Positions 13,034-24,639 of a DNA stretch of 64,000 nucleotides are shown here, one piece after another (within the stretch, counting starts at the first letter, position 1; each line of letters starts with the position of its first letter). The translations under genes were made by a program, and so were the position numbers. Origin of the DNA: Sapria himalayana (lineage: Eukaryota; Streptophyta; Magnoliopsida; Malpighiales; Rafflesiaceae). The notes under the pieces are model-generated. The model made no database searches, was not told the DNA's origin, and saw only the letters and a list, made by a program, of their open reading frames with translations. Location: the NCBI GenBank assembly GCA_029783825.1, contig JAREIK010003431.1:1438674-1502673 (forward strand). Reading direction: 5' to 3'.

Positions 13034-16000
13034 TAGAGGTGCCAATTGAGTTGAGTGTCCTGGCATGACACAACGCACAACTTGAAATAGTTGTGCTTGT
13101 CCTGACACAACATGAGGCACGATTCATGATAGTAGTGCTTGGCCCGACACTACATGGTCTAGAACCATGCCTGGATTGGGGTTGTTTCGGTTTGAGACAC
13201 GAGTATTTTGGGCCATGTTGGGCTAGTACTATCTGTGCCTCATGCTGGGTCAGGCATGAATTGTGTGCTTGGATTGTTGGCACGGTCGATAGGCATGGTG
13301 ACCCTCGACAGAGCATGGGTAATGGGTCATGGGTTTCGCAATCATGGGATCAGGTTAAAAAAAAACTAGCCCTCGCTTCATCAACACTCAACATCCTGAC
13401 AAGCAATGCTTGTTACGTTTTCATGTAAAGGGTGGCCACATGGAAAATGTCATGTCGTGCCTTTCACATTCATGTCACAATTTTTTAAATGTTTATTAAT
13501 TTGTATTCATTAGATTTCTTTTCAATACATATTGGCAATTTTTTAAAAAATATGTAAAGATATATTTTTTTAGTATTAAACATTTGTATAAATAAATATT
13601 AGAAATTTCTAATTTTATTTTTCTCTCTCATCTACCTTTTATATTTTTTTCTTTCTTCTCCTATTGCTTATCTTTTTTTTGAGTTGTCTTATGATATTTT
13701 GTGCACTACTCAATTTAATTATTTTTTAGTTGTGTTGGCCCAGCAAGTTTAGAAAAAAAGTAGAGGTGTAAAGCTAAAATTAAGTTTATTAGTTTGTGAT
13801 ATTTACTCTGTTATGATGCATATTTTCTTTATTTATTAGTTATGTGATATTTATTATATTTTTTATAAGTAGAAATAAAAATAAAAAATGTGGGAAATAG
13901 TGACTTTAATAATAATAAATTAGACATAAATATAGATAATAATGACAACTCGGCCAAAAGACTTGAGGGCAAAACTAATTTTTATTTGATAGTCTCGACT
14001 CATTTACATAAAAAATTTTAAACTAAGTGAACTTTAGTAAAATGAAATTATTTTAACTTAATAAAAATAATAATTTTAAAGGTGTCGAAGAGGAATTGAT
14101 CTAATATATAGTTTGTAAAAAAATATATACATATAGGAGTATGTGTGACACTGATTACTTTAAGAGACATGATAATCAATGCATCAAAAAATATGATATA
14201 TTAGATCACGTGCCAATCTAACAGAGTGGTAGAATCTTTGAAGTTGAATTAAGTTTAATTTTATTAACTTCTTTCATTTATCATAATGACTTTGGTAGGG
14301 ATGAAATGTTAAAATTAATTATGATCATGAGTCTTTCAATTTAATTTTTAGAAGATTCAAAGATAATCGGTATTATGCTGACTATTTTTAGTTTATTTAT
14401 CGTAAGATTTTTATGTCTATTATTATGAATGACATAATAAAATATTAAAAATTATAAAATAATTAATAATTAATAAATTTTGGAAATATATTTGATTGAT
14501 GTTCATTTTTTGATATCTGAATTAGTCATGATAAATTATTATTCACATATATAACCTCTCAATATGTATATTTAAAATAAAACTTTAGTAAAATTTTTTT
14601 TGGATCTTCATAGATCCTCTATTCTCATTATGATCTTGTCGTATATGAGTGTACGAGGATTATGAAATATGATATTTATAATAAAATTTTTAATATTATA
14701 TATGATAATCATTCAAATAATAGAGTTATTATTAATATATTTGTCAAAATTATTAGAGATGAACTATTAAATACAATTTTTTTTGTTGGATGTATGTGTC
14801 AAGTAATTAATTTATCTACACAAGCAATAAAGAAAGTTATTTTGCACACATTAGAAAAATAAGAAAATAACAAAATTACTCAATATACCTAACAGACAAT
14901 AAAAGTTAAACAAAATCTATTTGTCAATACTAAAAAAGAAAAAAATTGGAATAATTATGAGACATCATTGAAATTATATCTTTCTTATATTAGACTTATG
15001 TGTTGGTTACTAATAAATGGTATTTTACTATGTCAATAATAAATGTAATAATTTTATTATTGATGAATCACATTGTGATACATGAATTTTTTTTATGAAA
15101 AATTTGAAGTTACTTTATCACATGGTGAACATATGTTTGTCTATATATTCTTTCATCACTTATTTTGTACTTAAGTGCATATATAATATTTGTTGCATAC
15201 TTAGCAAGTATAGATGATACTATGCATATAGAATAATGCCTATTGAAATTGAAACCAAATTTTTAAAATACTATTTTTTAATTCTAACTTTATATTAATT
15301 GGATGTTTGTATGATTTCTAGGGTTAAAGTGGAAGAAATAAAATATATTAAGCTACATATCCACTTGTAATGAAATAAGTAGACTTATAAGAAAGTATAT
15401 TGATGAAAAATTAACTAACATATTTATATATTACAATATTATGTTTGATGGTTATAACGAGACTCTGAGTACAAATATGGATATTATGTTTGGAGATAAT
15501 GTTTTTTTATTCAATTAGCTCAAGACAAATAATGATGGTCTATATAATATGGGTGATTTATTTTGATACTTAGATATTAATTATTGTTCTATCATATCAC
15601 ATGATTATAATAAGAATTTAAATATTTTGAGTCGGTGAAAATCATATGAATTTACCTATTACCTGCTATCTAAGATTGCACGTGATCTATTGATTCATTT
15701 AGTGTCTATATAAAATTTAAGTCTATTTTTTCTATGATAGACAATGCTATTTTAGATAGAAGATATACACTATGATTAAATATCATTGAGGTACTTACAT
15801 GTTTGAAGTATTGAGAAAATTTAAGCCTGAATATTCAAGATAAAGTAAAAAAAGTTATTAATAGATGATGACTAATGAAACATTGAAGTTGAGGATATTG
15901 AGGACAAAATTGCCACCACCTTCAGACACATGCACATTAATAATGATTTACCTTCATACTATCATACTACATACACATATTGATGATTCATTTGATTTTG

Positions 16001-16419
16001 AATTATATTTTTTTTTTCATATGATATTTTAATTTTTTTTTGGATTATTATTAGTTATGTTTTATTTTATAATATGTATCATATTATTAATTATTTTTTA
16101 TTAAAATATTTTTATTTCTGAGTTGAGCCGATTGAATGTCTATCAATTATTTAAATTATTAATTTGTTTTTAATTTATTTTAATTTCTAATTCAATATAA
16201 ATATGTAATTTATTTTTTAATTATATTATTTTGATATATAAATATAATATATAGAATAAATTAAACATTAAAATTTTAACAAATCCTAACTAGGCACATT
16301 CAGGCTGCCCATAACCACTATGGGACAAAATTAAAATATTTAATCTTGGCGTGGTAGTACTTGGTATAATGGCTTGATTGGGCTGCAACAAAACATTTAT
16401 AACCTATTTTATACCTATA
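13034..16419 (+). mobile_element. hAT element inserted into a copia element
   Basis: The left end is TAGAGGTGCCAATTGAG (13034) and the right end TTTTATACCTATA (to 16419). The flanks CTTTTGTA (13026-13033) and CATTTATA (16420-16427) agree at 6 of 8 positions, consistent with a decayed target duplication. The GC-rich left subterminal region spans about 13034-13330. The interior carries a plus-strand transposase pseudogene. Antisense copia RNase H and RT sequence on the two outer sides shows that it landed in an older copia element. Confidence 0.75.
13890..15990 (+). pseudogene. hAT transposase pseudogene
   Basis: The best-preserved piece is 14662-14862, which encodes INIFVKIIRDELLNTIFF and VGCMCQVINL. 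These correspond to NIFVRNIRDTPLGEIFHVRC and MCHAINL in the copy at 4041-6145. Flanking sequence matches the rest of that transposase in order, with many stops and frameshifts. The organisation is that of a class II cut-and-paste transposase, but it is not expressible. Confidence 0.7.
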
Positions 16420-17480
16420 CATTTATATTGAATTTTGAAATAGTTATATCTTTTATTCTAGGATAAAAAAATATCTTTAAGAAAAAAATATAATAATTTG
16501 TACTCGACATCCTCTTTGGGCAAGATGGTGCTCATCTCGTATTTGTATATCTAACTAACTGCAAATATTTATGATTGAGAGAATAATTGTGTTTAGGTAA
16601 ATGTGTTGTGAAAAATTTAGGAAATGATAAATTATAGTGACTACATAGATTATATGTAATCTATTAATATTCATATAATTATATTTTTTAATAATTTTTT
16701 TATAAGTAGTAGAATTAATTGGAGCAGTTATACCAGAATGTATATTAGTATATGAGTTAATTAGAGTATCTGCTATAGCACAATTTAAAATTCTAATCTT
16801 AACAAAAGTATTAACTACATATTTTTTTTGCCAAGATATAATTTTTTTCGTGAAGTAGATAATTTTTATCATAATACAATATTTGAGTTTATAGAATTAA
16901 TTGTCTGTAATTACTATTAAATATATTTTTTGAGTTGAATAATTTATAACTTATAATCTCTCATAATAAAAATATCATCTATGTACATAATAAGCTAGAT
17001 CATATAGGTATTAGAAAGTTATTTTTGAAAAAAACAATGAGAAATCTATAATACCTACGTAGGCCATAAGTGTTGCCTTTTTGTTAGGACCATGCAAATC
17101 AAAGCTTTCTATTTGATTATTTTTGTTTAAATAATATCTTACATAATCTATAAATTAATATGATTGTGTAGCTCAAACTCAGATGACTCTTTTATTTATC
17201 TCCTTTTCAAAGAAAAATACTTTTCATATTTGACTATGGTTCCTCAATATGTGTGATGCTAATAGTAAAATAAGAATTTATGCAAATATCATCGTTTTCA
17301 CTGTAGAGTGTATCATGATGATTTGTAATTCATTTCAAATGATAAAAAATATTTGGTTGATGTTATTTTTGGTTAATATTATCTTTCTCAAATGTATTGG
17401 AATTCTCTTAATACTAAAGGGTTTTTGAATTGTTTTAATCAAATATCAATTATTTTTTGTAAGCTTATTTTATAGGGATG

Positions 17481-19554
17481 TACTAATATGGGAAGTTCGT
17501 CATACGATCTTGAATCAGTCCAATAAATACTAAAATTATTGACATATATTTTAATATATTGTTATTATTTTTTTTATATTTTTAATAACTATATTTATTT
17601 TTTTATTTTTTTAATAAATTTATTTATTTTTTATGAAATGATTACAAATTAAAAAAAATCTATGATTGAACTGTCCATTTTCACGCACAATCATTAATAA
17701 ATAAAATGAAGTATCAAAATTCCTTTCAAGTCTTAATTTCACTATGTTTTTATATATATGAATATATCAGATTTAATAAGTTTTTATTAACACTAATTTA
17801 GTTTACATGATATAAAGTTATGATATACTATTGTAATTGACACGTCTTACACTTTAACATAGATATATCTAAAATATTAGCGTATGATATTTTCAGTTTA
17901 ATTAGTAATGAGTAACCAAGTTGAAGATGTACATATAATAGGTGACCAAATTTCGGATCTACAATTAATGTGTTAATCATACTTAAACATATAATACCAT
18001 ATCTTATTATAGAAGAAAAATATGTAGTCCACCTTGCTCCATTCTAAAAGGCAGTCATCCTTGTCATTTATTGATTATGCGAATAAATAATCTTAAAATA
18101 AATCATAATTGAGATGTCTGAAGAGATAATTCATCAAAAGAAGATTATAAGGGTAATCAATAATAAATAAAATGTGAATAAAAAAATAGTCAAATTGTGT
18201 CGTATCATAATTAATGATTTTTTAAGAATCATTATCTGTTATCATAATATTCATTGAACATAAGAAATATATTATGAAAAGAATATGATTATCTGTAATT
18301 TGACTTAACATCTGAGTTGATAACTAAAAAATCTAAAGTAGAAATACAAGACACAGAAGCTGTAGTACCTAAAGACTAGAAAGAATTTGCTTTTTCCTAC
18401 TAGAAATGAGTCTTTAAAATTTTTTTCAACATGGGTTATAAAGGGAGAACTCTATGAACACCTTTTGATGAGTTATTTTTTTTTGCATGTTCCCCTTCGC
18501 TATTTGTATTGTTTTTGACATTCTCTTTGGAAATAATTCACATTAACTTTTTTTAACGTGGTCCATCATATACTGCCTTTTTATGTATACAAGGGAAATA
18601 ATAGCATGAATGAGTTTGAAAGAAAATTTCAAATCCACCTTTCATATGCTGCCTTATTATGTATACATACATTTCATTTTCCCTATAGGTAAGATGTTAT
18701 GATGATGGATTAGTATTGTCCTTTATAAAGCATGTAACATATGTATTATTGCTGGTCATTTTATTTTATTGCATAATTGAAATCAACTTGTTTGATCAAA
18801 TGTAAATTTCTGTATATGGAACTTATCTTAACAATCAAATTTTATTTCTTGTTAATACTAAGAAACTTTGGCTACAAAGACATCATTATTTGAAAAAAAT
18901 GTAACAAAAAGGAGTTGGATGTATAAATAAATATTTACTTCAAGGGTTTTTCAATTCATTATTTGCAAGTATGAGGACAATCGCAATTTTAGAAGACATG
19001 CTTTGGCACACTCATAGTTGAAGGCATGACTTGATGCCTCTTTAGATCCCATACGAGTATACAATCACACTTACTTTTTATCTTTGTTGTTTGACTAAAG
19101 ATGCTCTCTCCATCAATATCGTTCCATTTTCTCCCCTTTTGTTTCTTGGCTTTGGTGTTTTAATTATCTTTTGTTTTTCTATTTATATATCTTGCATCAT
19201 GCTTGTCAAATTTAAACATATTCATATATTTATTTCTGAAACAAAAATCAGAACTGTTTCTTCTATTGTTTTTTTGGTTATGTCCTTTCTAAGGTACATG
19301 GAAAGTTTTTATCTTTTTAGTGCACCATCATGGTTCTCATGGTGTATTTGTATTTGTCTTTCCTTGTCTGTACTGATTCCATCTGTCCTGTAATGAAGCT
19401 GTTTCGTATCATCTGCAATTTTTTTTTTCATGAAAGTTAATTGTCGCTATATCAAATGAAACTCTTTCTGCTAATAATTTTTTTTCCATGTCAGTTAATT
19501 CGTGTCAGTTAATTATTTTACTCGGTTAACCATTGAGCTTGGTTTCTTTTTCAG
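17481..19554. other. Intron 1 sequence before the first recognised exon
   Basis: No gene recognised. An open frame at 19091-19393 encodes a hydrophobic 100-residue string with no family resemblance and is probably intron. The stretch directly before 19555 is pyrimidine-rich and ends TTTCTTTTTCAG, a good splice acceptor. The expected N-terminal exon of the LPA1-like gene is not visible here or further upstream. Confidence 0.6.
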
Positions 19555-19880
19555 ATTAGCCGAAGAGTTTTTATGCTGGCAAGAACCGAAAAAGATGTGC
19601 GGCTTCTAAAAGATGAATTTCTGGGTGTTGATTGTTCAAAAGGGAATTCTTGCTTCCTAAATAATTCTGCTACTGGTTGTTATTTGGATGAAAAAGATGT
19701 TGGAAGCAATTCAGTATCTGTTAAAAATGACAAGAACATTGATTTACCATTTGAATTGTATAAACGACGCACAACTATTATGCTCAGAAGAGAAACTTTT
19801 TCTAGTGTGATATCATATGCATTGGCAGAGTATAAATATGTGGGTCCTAATCAAAAAGCAGATATTGATTTGTCCTGCAG
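19555..19880 (+). CDS. LPA1: LPA1-like P-loop NTPase: exon with the N-terminal regulatory region
   Basis: The exon follows the acceptor TTTTTCAG and ends at CTGCAG|GTATGT. It encodes 108 codons plus 2 nt, entered in phase 0, starting ISRRVF. A variable serine-rich and asparagine-rich linker follows, then PFELYKRRTT, SVISYALAEYKYVGPNQK and finally LSCR. The block ALAEYKYVGPNQ directly before the kinase domain is characteristic of plant LPA1 proteins (2-phosphoglycerate-kinase-related; rice LPA1 mutants have low seed phytic acid). In this family the preceding exon encodes about 60-80 residues ending just before ISxRVF. That exon must lie before base 1, so the ATG at 19573 is internal and not the start. 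There are no stops or frameshifts. Confidence 0.9.
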
Positions 19881-19916
19881 GTATGTACTCACTACTCATA
19901 TGTTGCCTTTTTGAAA

Positions 19917-20382
19917 CATTTCTTTTTTCCATGTGAAGCCTTGTAATGGTTGTTTTGAATATGTCAATTCCTACATCTGGATCATGACAAATTTATCATC
20001 TGGACTTACCTTTAGTTGGAACTAATGGGAGACTCACCTCTACGGGCTGTTTGGTCATTGTTCATTTTTTATGATTGTTTTAATTGATATTGTTCCAGTT
20101 TGAATTTATTTGTTTATCAGTTAAGATATGTTTCTTGGTATGCCTTATAATGATTGTTTTGAATGGCTCACATGGGTCGGTCTAATTGATTGGGGGTGTA
20201 CTCTGGAGTGTCTATATATTTACCCATTAATTTCTTTGTCTGGACTTACCTTGGGAGGAACTAGTGAACACTGAACACCCATCTCTATGGATTGTTTGAC
20301 CAAAGTTCATTCTTTATAATTGTTTTGAATGGTAATGTTCTAGTTTGAAGTTCTATGTTCATTGGATAAGATATGTTTCTTG
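19917..20382. repeat. Diverged tandem duplication in the intron
   Basis: Two successive blocks, about 19917-20127 and 20128-20382, share ordered anchors. TCTGGACTTACCTT appears near 19998 and again near 20238. The phrase around TGATTGTTTT...TGTTCYAGTTTGAA appears in both, and both blocks end with AAGATATGTTTCTTG. Indels make the copies unequal. No coding content is evident. Confidence 0.6.
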
Positions 20383-20443
20383 ATAATTCTCATTTTTTAC
20401 ACTTTGTGATTTATTTTTGTATGTTAAATTTGACCCATTCTCT

Positions 20444-20916
20444 GTTATTAAAATCGTATGGTTCACGATTTGATTTATGATTCAGGGGATAAACGATTCG
20501 ACACTTAAAAAAAATAAAAAATATGCATGAATAGAAGACTGAATCGTTGAATTGTGAATTGATTTGCATGAATTAATTTAATACCAATTCTTAAGGAATC
20601 AATATTCTCAAAAAGTTACAAAAATAAAAACTAAAATATCAAAAAAAATTGTCAACTGTAGGAATTAATAAACATGGAAAAAAATAAAAATGAAAAAAAG
20701 TTAACGAATTTAACGTAAAAAAGTAATAAAAATCAAAAAAAATCACAAAAATAAAAACTAAAATATCACACAAAAAATTTTCAACTGTAAAAAGTAAGAA
20801 TTTATTTAACATGGAAAAAAGTCACAAAAATTTTGATTCACGATTTGATTCGATTTTGGATTTCGGATTTACTAATCAAGTATTTTGATTCTAAAATTGA
20901 ATCTTGATTTTACAAC
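20444..20916. mobile_element. Unclassified short inverted-repeat element, copy 1
   Basis: This 473-bp unit begins GTTATTAAAATCGTATGG and ends TCTTGATTTTACAAC, the inverse of GTTGTAAAATCAAG, so it has short terminal inverted repeats. Internally, GATTYRYGATTTGATT motifs face inverted ones, and an AT-rich block containing CAAAAATAAAAACTAAAATATC is duplicated. A second copy lies at 21833-22296. No clear target duplication was seen, so I do not assign a superfamily. Confidence 0.6.
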
Positions 20917-21208
20917 CTTGGACTCATCATGTACTAAAAATGTTTGATTTCCAATGTGTTTAGCTATTAGGTTGTCATTTTCATTTTACTAAGTTCTTTT
21001 GTTTTGATATATACTTTTTTTGTTCTATAATACAATTTGCCAATGAAAAATAACCTCAACTTCTTTCTTGTACGAGATTGTTGCCTTTATGGGTTTTTGA
21101 TAAGACTTGCTTTTAGTAGGATTTTTTGGATCTTCTTGAAATAATTTTAACATACTCATATGAAAGATTGAGGGAACCTTTAGCTTGGAAGGCAACTCAA
21201 TCAATTGA

Positions 21209-21797
21209 TTACATTACGCACTTTATCCAATATGTGAAAAAGTCCTTCATGTCATCATACTGAAGTCTTGTGAATTTCTTTCGGTTGAAATGCTTTGTGT
21301 AATCTTACATGTACCAAATTATCTATTTGGTATTCTATATTCAATCTCTTATTGTCTACCAACTTGGATTATTTCGGTATTTTATTTATACATATTCTAG
21401 CTAAGTTTACTTTTTCTTATCATTCTTTGCAAATTGATAAGTTATTAAATTTGAACTCATATATCCTATTGTAATGAATTTTGATTAACATGATTGTTGT
21501 CCCATGATTATCTCTTATTAATTACATTACTCACATCGTACTAAAGTCTTGTGATTTTTTTTTGGGTTGAAGTGCTCAGTGTAATCTTACAAGTACCAAA
21601 AGATCTATTTGTATTGTATATTCTATCTTTTATCGTCTACCAACTTCGTGGATTATTTCAGTATTTTATTTATATATATTCTAGCTAAGTTTACTTTATC
21701 TTATCATTCTTTGTAAATTGATAGGTTATTGAATTTGAACTTGTATGTCTTATTGCAATGAATTTTGATCAACATGCTTCTTTCTCATGATTATCTA
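21209..21797. repeat. Tandem duplication inside the gypsy integrase region
   Basis: Units 21209-21520 and 21522-21797 repeat the same order of phrases. Each has ATTACATTAC, GAAGTCTTGTG or AAAGTCTTGTG, GTGTAATCTTACA, GTCTACCAACTT, TATTCTAGCTAAGTTTACTTT, and CATGATTATCT. The repeat covers the segment coding for the linker before the integrase C-terminal domain, so the duplication happened inside the retroelement copy. Confidence 0.75.
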
Positions 21798-21832
21798 TAA
21801 AGGATTTTGTATGGTAGTCTCTCTTTATCACT

Positions 21833-22296
21833 GTTATTAAAAATTGTATAATTCATGATTTGATTCATGATTTTGGGGATAAATGATTCAACTCTTTAAA
21901 AGAATCAAAAATATACATAAATCGGAGGCTAAATTACTGAATCGCGAATTGATTTACATGAATCGATTTATTACTGATTCTCAAGTGATCAAGATCATAA
22001 AAAAGTCAAAAAAATAAAAATTAAAATACCAAAAAAAAATTATCAGCTGCATGAATTAATTAACGTGAAAAAAAAACTAATTCTAATATTTGGTATTACA
22101 AATTTAACGTGAAAGAATAACACAATATCAAAAAAATGGCAAAATAAAAATTAAAATACAAAAAAAATTACTAACTATAAATAATAAAAATTAACGTAGA
22201 AAAAAGTAATAAAAAATTAGATTTGATTTTTGATTCTCGATTCTCGATTTACTAATTAAATATTTTGATTCTCGATTTTAATATCGATTTAACAAC
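21833..22296. mobile_element. Unclassified short inverted-repeat element, copy 2
   Basis: This 464-bp relative of 20444-20916 begins GTTATTAAAAATTGTATAAT and ends ATATCGATTTAACAAC. Shared internal phrases include ATTTGATTCATGATT, GGGGATAAATGATTC, and GATTTACTAAT near the end. It interrupts the antisense gypsy integrase remnant, so it inserted after the retroelement. Confidence 0.6.
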
Positions 22297-23624
22297 CATG
22301 CTTCTCACTTTAAGATATATAATAATTGTAGCCTTTCTCATTGTAATGCACTTATGAAGTATTCCAAAAATATCTTCAATGAGACATTGCCCCTCATGGT
22401 TTGTCTACCTGTTTAGGGAATAACAATGATTTAAAAGTCTAAATCTAATCATATTATTTTGATTTTTGATAATCTTCATCCAAAATTTATTCGTAAATCT
22501 TTCATCACAATCAATAATAATGGCATGATGAATATCCCAATGTTTCACTTTTTTGATTATGTATTGTGCTGTTTCTATTTATCAAATATTATGTTATTAC
22601 ATGAGTGGATATATTATACCTATAAAATTATAATTATTTTAAAAATATTGAATATGAAAATACTCACAATAAAGTTTGTGGATAGTATCTTTAATGGATG
22701 TCTGAAATTAGTAGTCTTTAGGAGGATTACACTATTTTTGTTCTACCTTGTTTTGTTGGCATACTAGATAAGTTTTCACATATGTTTCTATATCACTCTT
22801 TATTTGTGGCTAGTAATATCAATTTTTAATTAGTGCTAGAATATGATGAATACTTGGATAGCCATCTTATTTTGAAGTGGAACTTAGATATTATTTAGCA
22901 TAATTTTTTTTCATAATATATGGATTGATGAGTCATATATCATTCATCTCTTATTTGTCGTTCATTCTATAGTATATTCCATTAATAATTTATAAATCAT
23001 AATTTGTCGTAACCTTTGTTTGATATATTCCTTTGAACATTGATGTTTATTGATTATAGCAAGCTTTAGCTTTCAACTTAGTACATCAATAATCTTTTTA
23101 GTTTTTTCTAGCTTGTATTCTAATATATAATCTAATTTTGCAAGAAATTTATGTTATGAGTTTGCTTTAGAGTGAGCTTTTGGAGTTTAAAAATAATTTG
23201 TTGCTATATTGTTCATCATTAGCAGTAAATGACAACCCAAGAGGTAATATTTTCATATCCCTAAGTAATGAATAATAATAATTTTTTCTTTCTCTTAGAC
23301 TATTCATTATTATTCTGTTTCATTGAGGTTACAACTCTCAAAGGTAATTTGATAACTCTCTTGTATTAGAACCTTGCAAATATCAAAATTAGATGCATCG
23401 GTATAAACATAATATGACTTAGTATGAGTTGACAAGGATAAAATGAGTTCTTTTGAAATGCTTTGCTATATAACTTAAGGTTTCTTGGCTTGTGATGTTT
23501 CACTTTCTCATATTCTCTTTTTTCATTAAGTTTGATATTTGCTTTGATAATGTTAGAATATCCTTCCATGAAATGCTGATAGTAAGTTTATAATCCTTTC
23601 AATGAGGTTGTTTGTCATTCTTAC

Positions 23625-24605
23625 TTGTAAACTTGAGAATCCTATGATAAGTAAGCTGAAAGTTAGTCTATATAATATTGAATATTTTAGGATACTTTAA
23701 AAATTAAATCAGAAAACTAATGCTTGTAATTAATTTGGTCATGTATTTCTTCTTAAAATTATTGTGGTATATGAAGGGGGTTAACGAACTTGAACCAAAA
23801 CTAGATCCAATCTGAAAAATTTCGATGCTCAGTTGGAATTGCCTAAATTCTAATATATCATATATTTTGATATTTGTATCAGTATTCTTCTTTAGGTGCC
23901 CAATGCTACAAGTATTCATATATGTATATATATTTCAATAGCATATATATTCTACCGATTTTTATGTCATAATTATAATTTTTATTTTTTATTATTTTAA
24001 AGTATGTTCATTCTATTAAAGTTTGCATAATTTTTTGTTTTTAGATGATAAATAGATTTCGATTGAGGTTATTAGAAAAAATTTAGTTTTTGTGTTGGAT
24101 TTTTCAGTATGATTATCATTATATTTGCTATGTTATTTTTTTTTAAATAGTTTAATTTATTAAAAAAATTGTAAACCAGATCTGAAACAAAAATTTTTAA
24201 AAAATTTAAAAGAAAAGTATATCATAACTACTTCTAACATCAAGGACCAACTAAAATTTATAGATCTTAATTGTAATTTAAAAGCTGTATCACATATGTT
24301 ATCGCCTGTATATGTTAGCATAAGCCTTAAAAGAAAATATTACAATAATTTATAATAATTACAAAAAAAAAGTGTTAAATTAAATTTAAGAATTTGGAGA
24401 GTGCAGAGAGGAGAGAGAGTTTGCGAATTGAGGGGAGAAAATTTAGAATAAAAATTTCAACTTTATTAATTTTTATTTATAGAGATTTGAAAAAAGTTAA
24501 AAACATATTTTTTTAATTTTTAAAATTTTTTTTGTAAAAGATTTGATAGTTATTGGATTTCTGACTTGTAGCTCTAGGAAAAAATCTGATGGCTATGGAT
24601 TAATT
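23625..24605 (-). mobile_element. hAT remnant: transposase N-terminal part and leader
   Basis: On the minus strand the order matches 5640-6620 of the better hAT copy. The segment before the core is near 23640, the equivalent of the TPFIYSSELGRDG stretch is in open frame 23919-23704, and the BED region is near 23900. The AT-rich leader and traces of the hairpin sequence (ATAGTTATTGGATTT) lie at 24541-24600. An (AC)10 tract at 24611-24630 follows. Confidence 0.6.
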
Positions 24606-24610
24606 ATGTG

Positions 24611-24630
24611 ACACACACACACACACACAC
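24611..24630. repeat. (AC)10 microsatellite
   Basis: Ten perfect AC units lie at the edge of a hAT remnant. A second (AC)9 tract lies at 25401-25418, inside the neighbouring hAT remnant. Confidence 0.9.
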
Positions 24631-24639
24631 ATAATCTCT

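Larger units (their letters stand above)
12400..17480 (-). pseudogene. Antisense Ty1-copia RT-RNase H remnant, split by a hAT element
   Basis: The upstream half (16420-17480) reads on the minus strand. The RT catalytic motif YIDD lies at 16974-16985. The open frame 16872-16555 then contains INSTTYKK and NINRLHIIYVVTIIYHFLNF, resembling the YRKLVGKLIYLTVTRPDISYAV segment of copia RT. A degenerate RNase H GYTDADWAG-like stretch follows to about 16490. The downstream half (12720-12990) encodes TKHK...NYYFLKKKI...TTNKPPDIFTKYL, matching the end of copia RNase H (HERTKHIEVDCHF...DIFTKPL). The hAT insertion at 13034-16419 separates the halves. No function remains. Confidence 0.75.
21092..23620 (-). 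pseudogene. Antisense Ty3-gypsy RNase H-integrase remnant
   Basis: Read on the minus strand: VYTDASNF...QESYQITFESCNLNETE at about 23400-23320 is gypsy RNase H (TDASDFAIGGVL...FESRKLNETE). DYILEYKLEK...IIDVLS near 23120 is the end of RNase H. YYWPQIKSDIETYVKTYLVC with a following CQQNK lies near 22840-22770 and is the integrase zinc-binding region. HWDIHHAIIIDCDERFTNKFW near 22530 is the integrase core. IELPSKLKVPSIFHMSMLKL near 21190-21140 is the integrase C-terminal domain. Stops are frequent. An unclassified inverted-repeat element (21833-22296) interrupts it, and a stretch of the C-terminal part is duplicated in tandem. RT, gag and LTRs are not recognisable next to it. Confidence 0.8.

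Noticed and set aside
19091..19393. 100-codon hydrophobic open frame just before the first recognised exon
   Set aside because: It does not resemble the N-terminus of LPA1 or any membrane protein family I know, and its base composition is that of intron.
22459..22767. 102-codon open frame on the + strand
   Set aside because: It is the opposite strand of the gypsy integrase remnant, where the recognisable motifs are on the minus strand.
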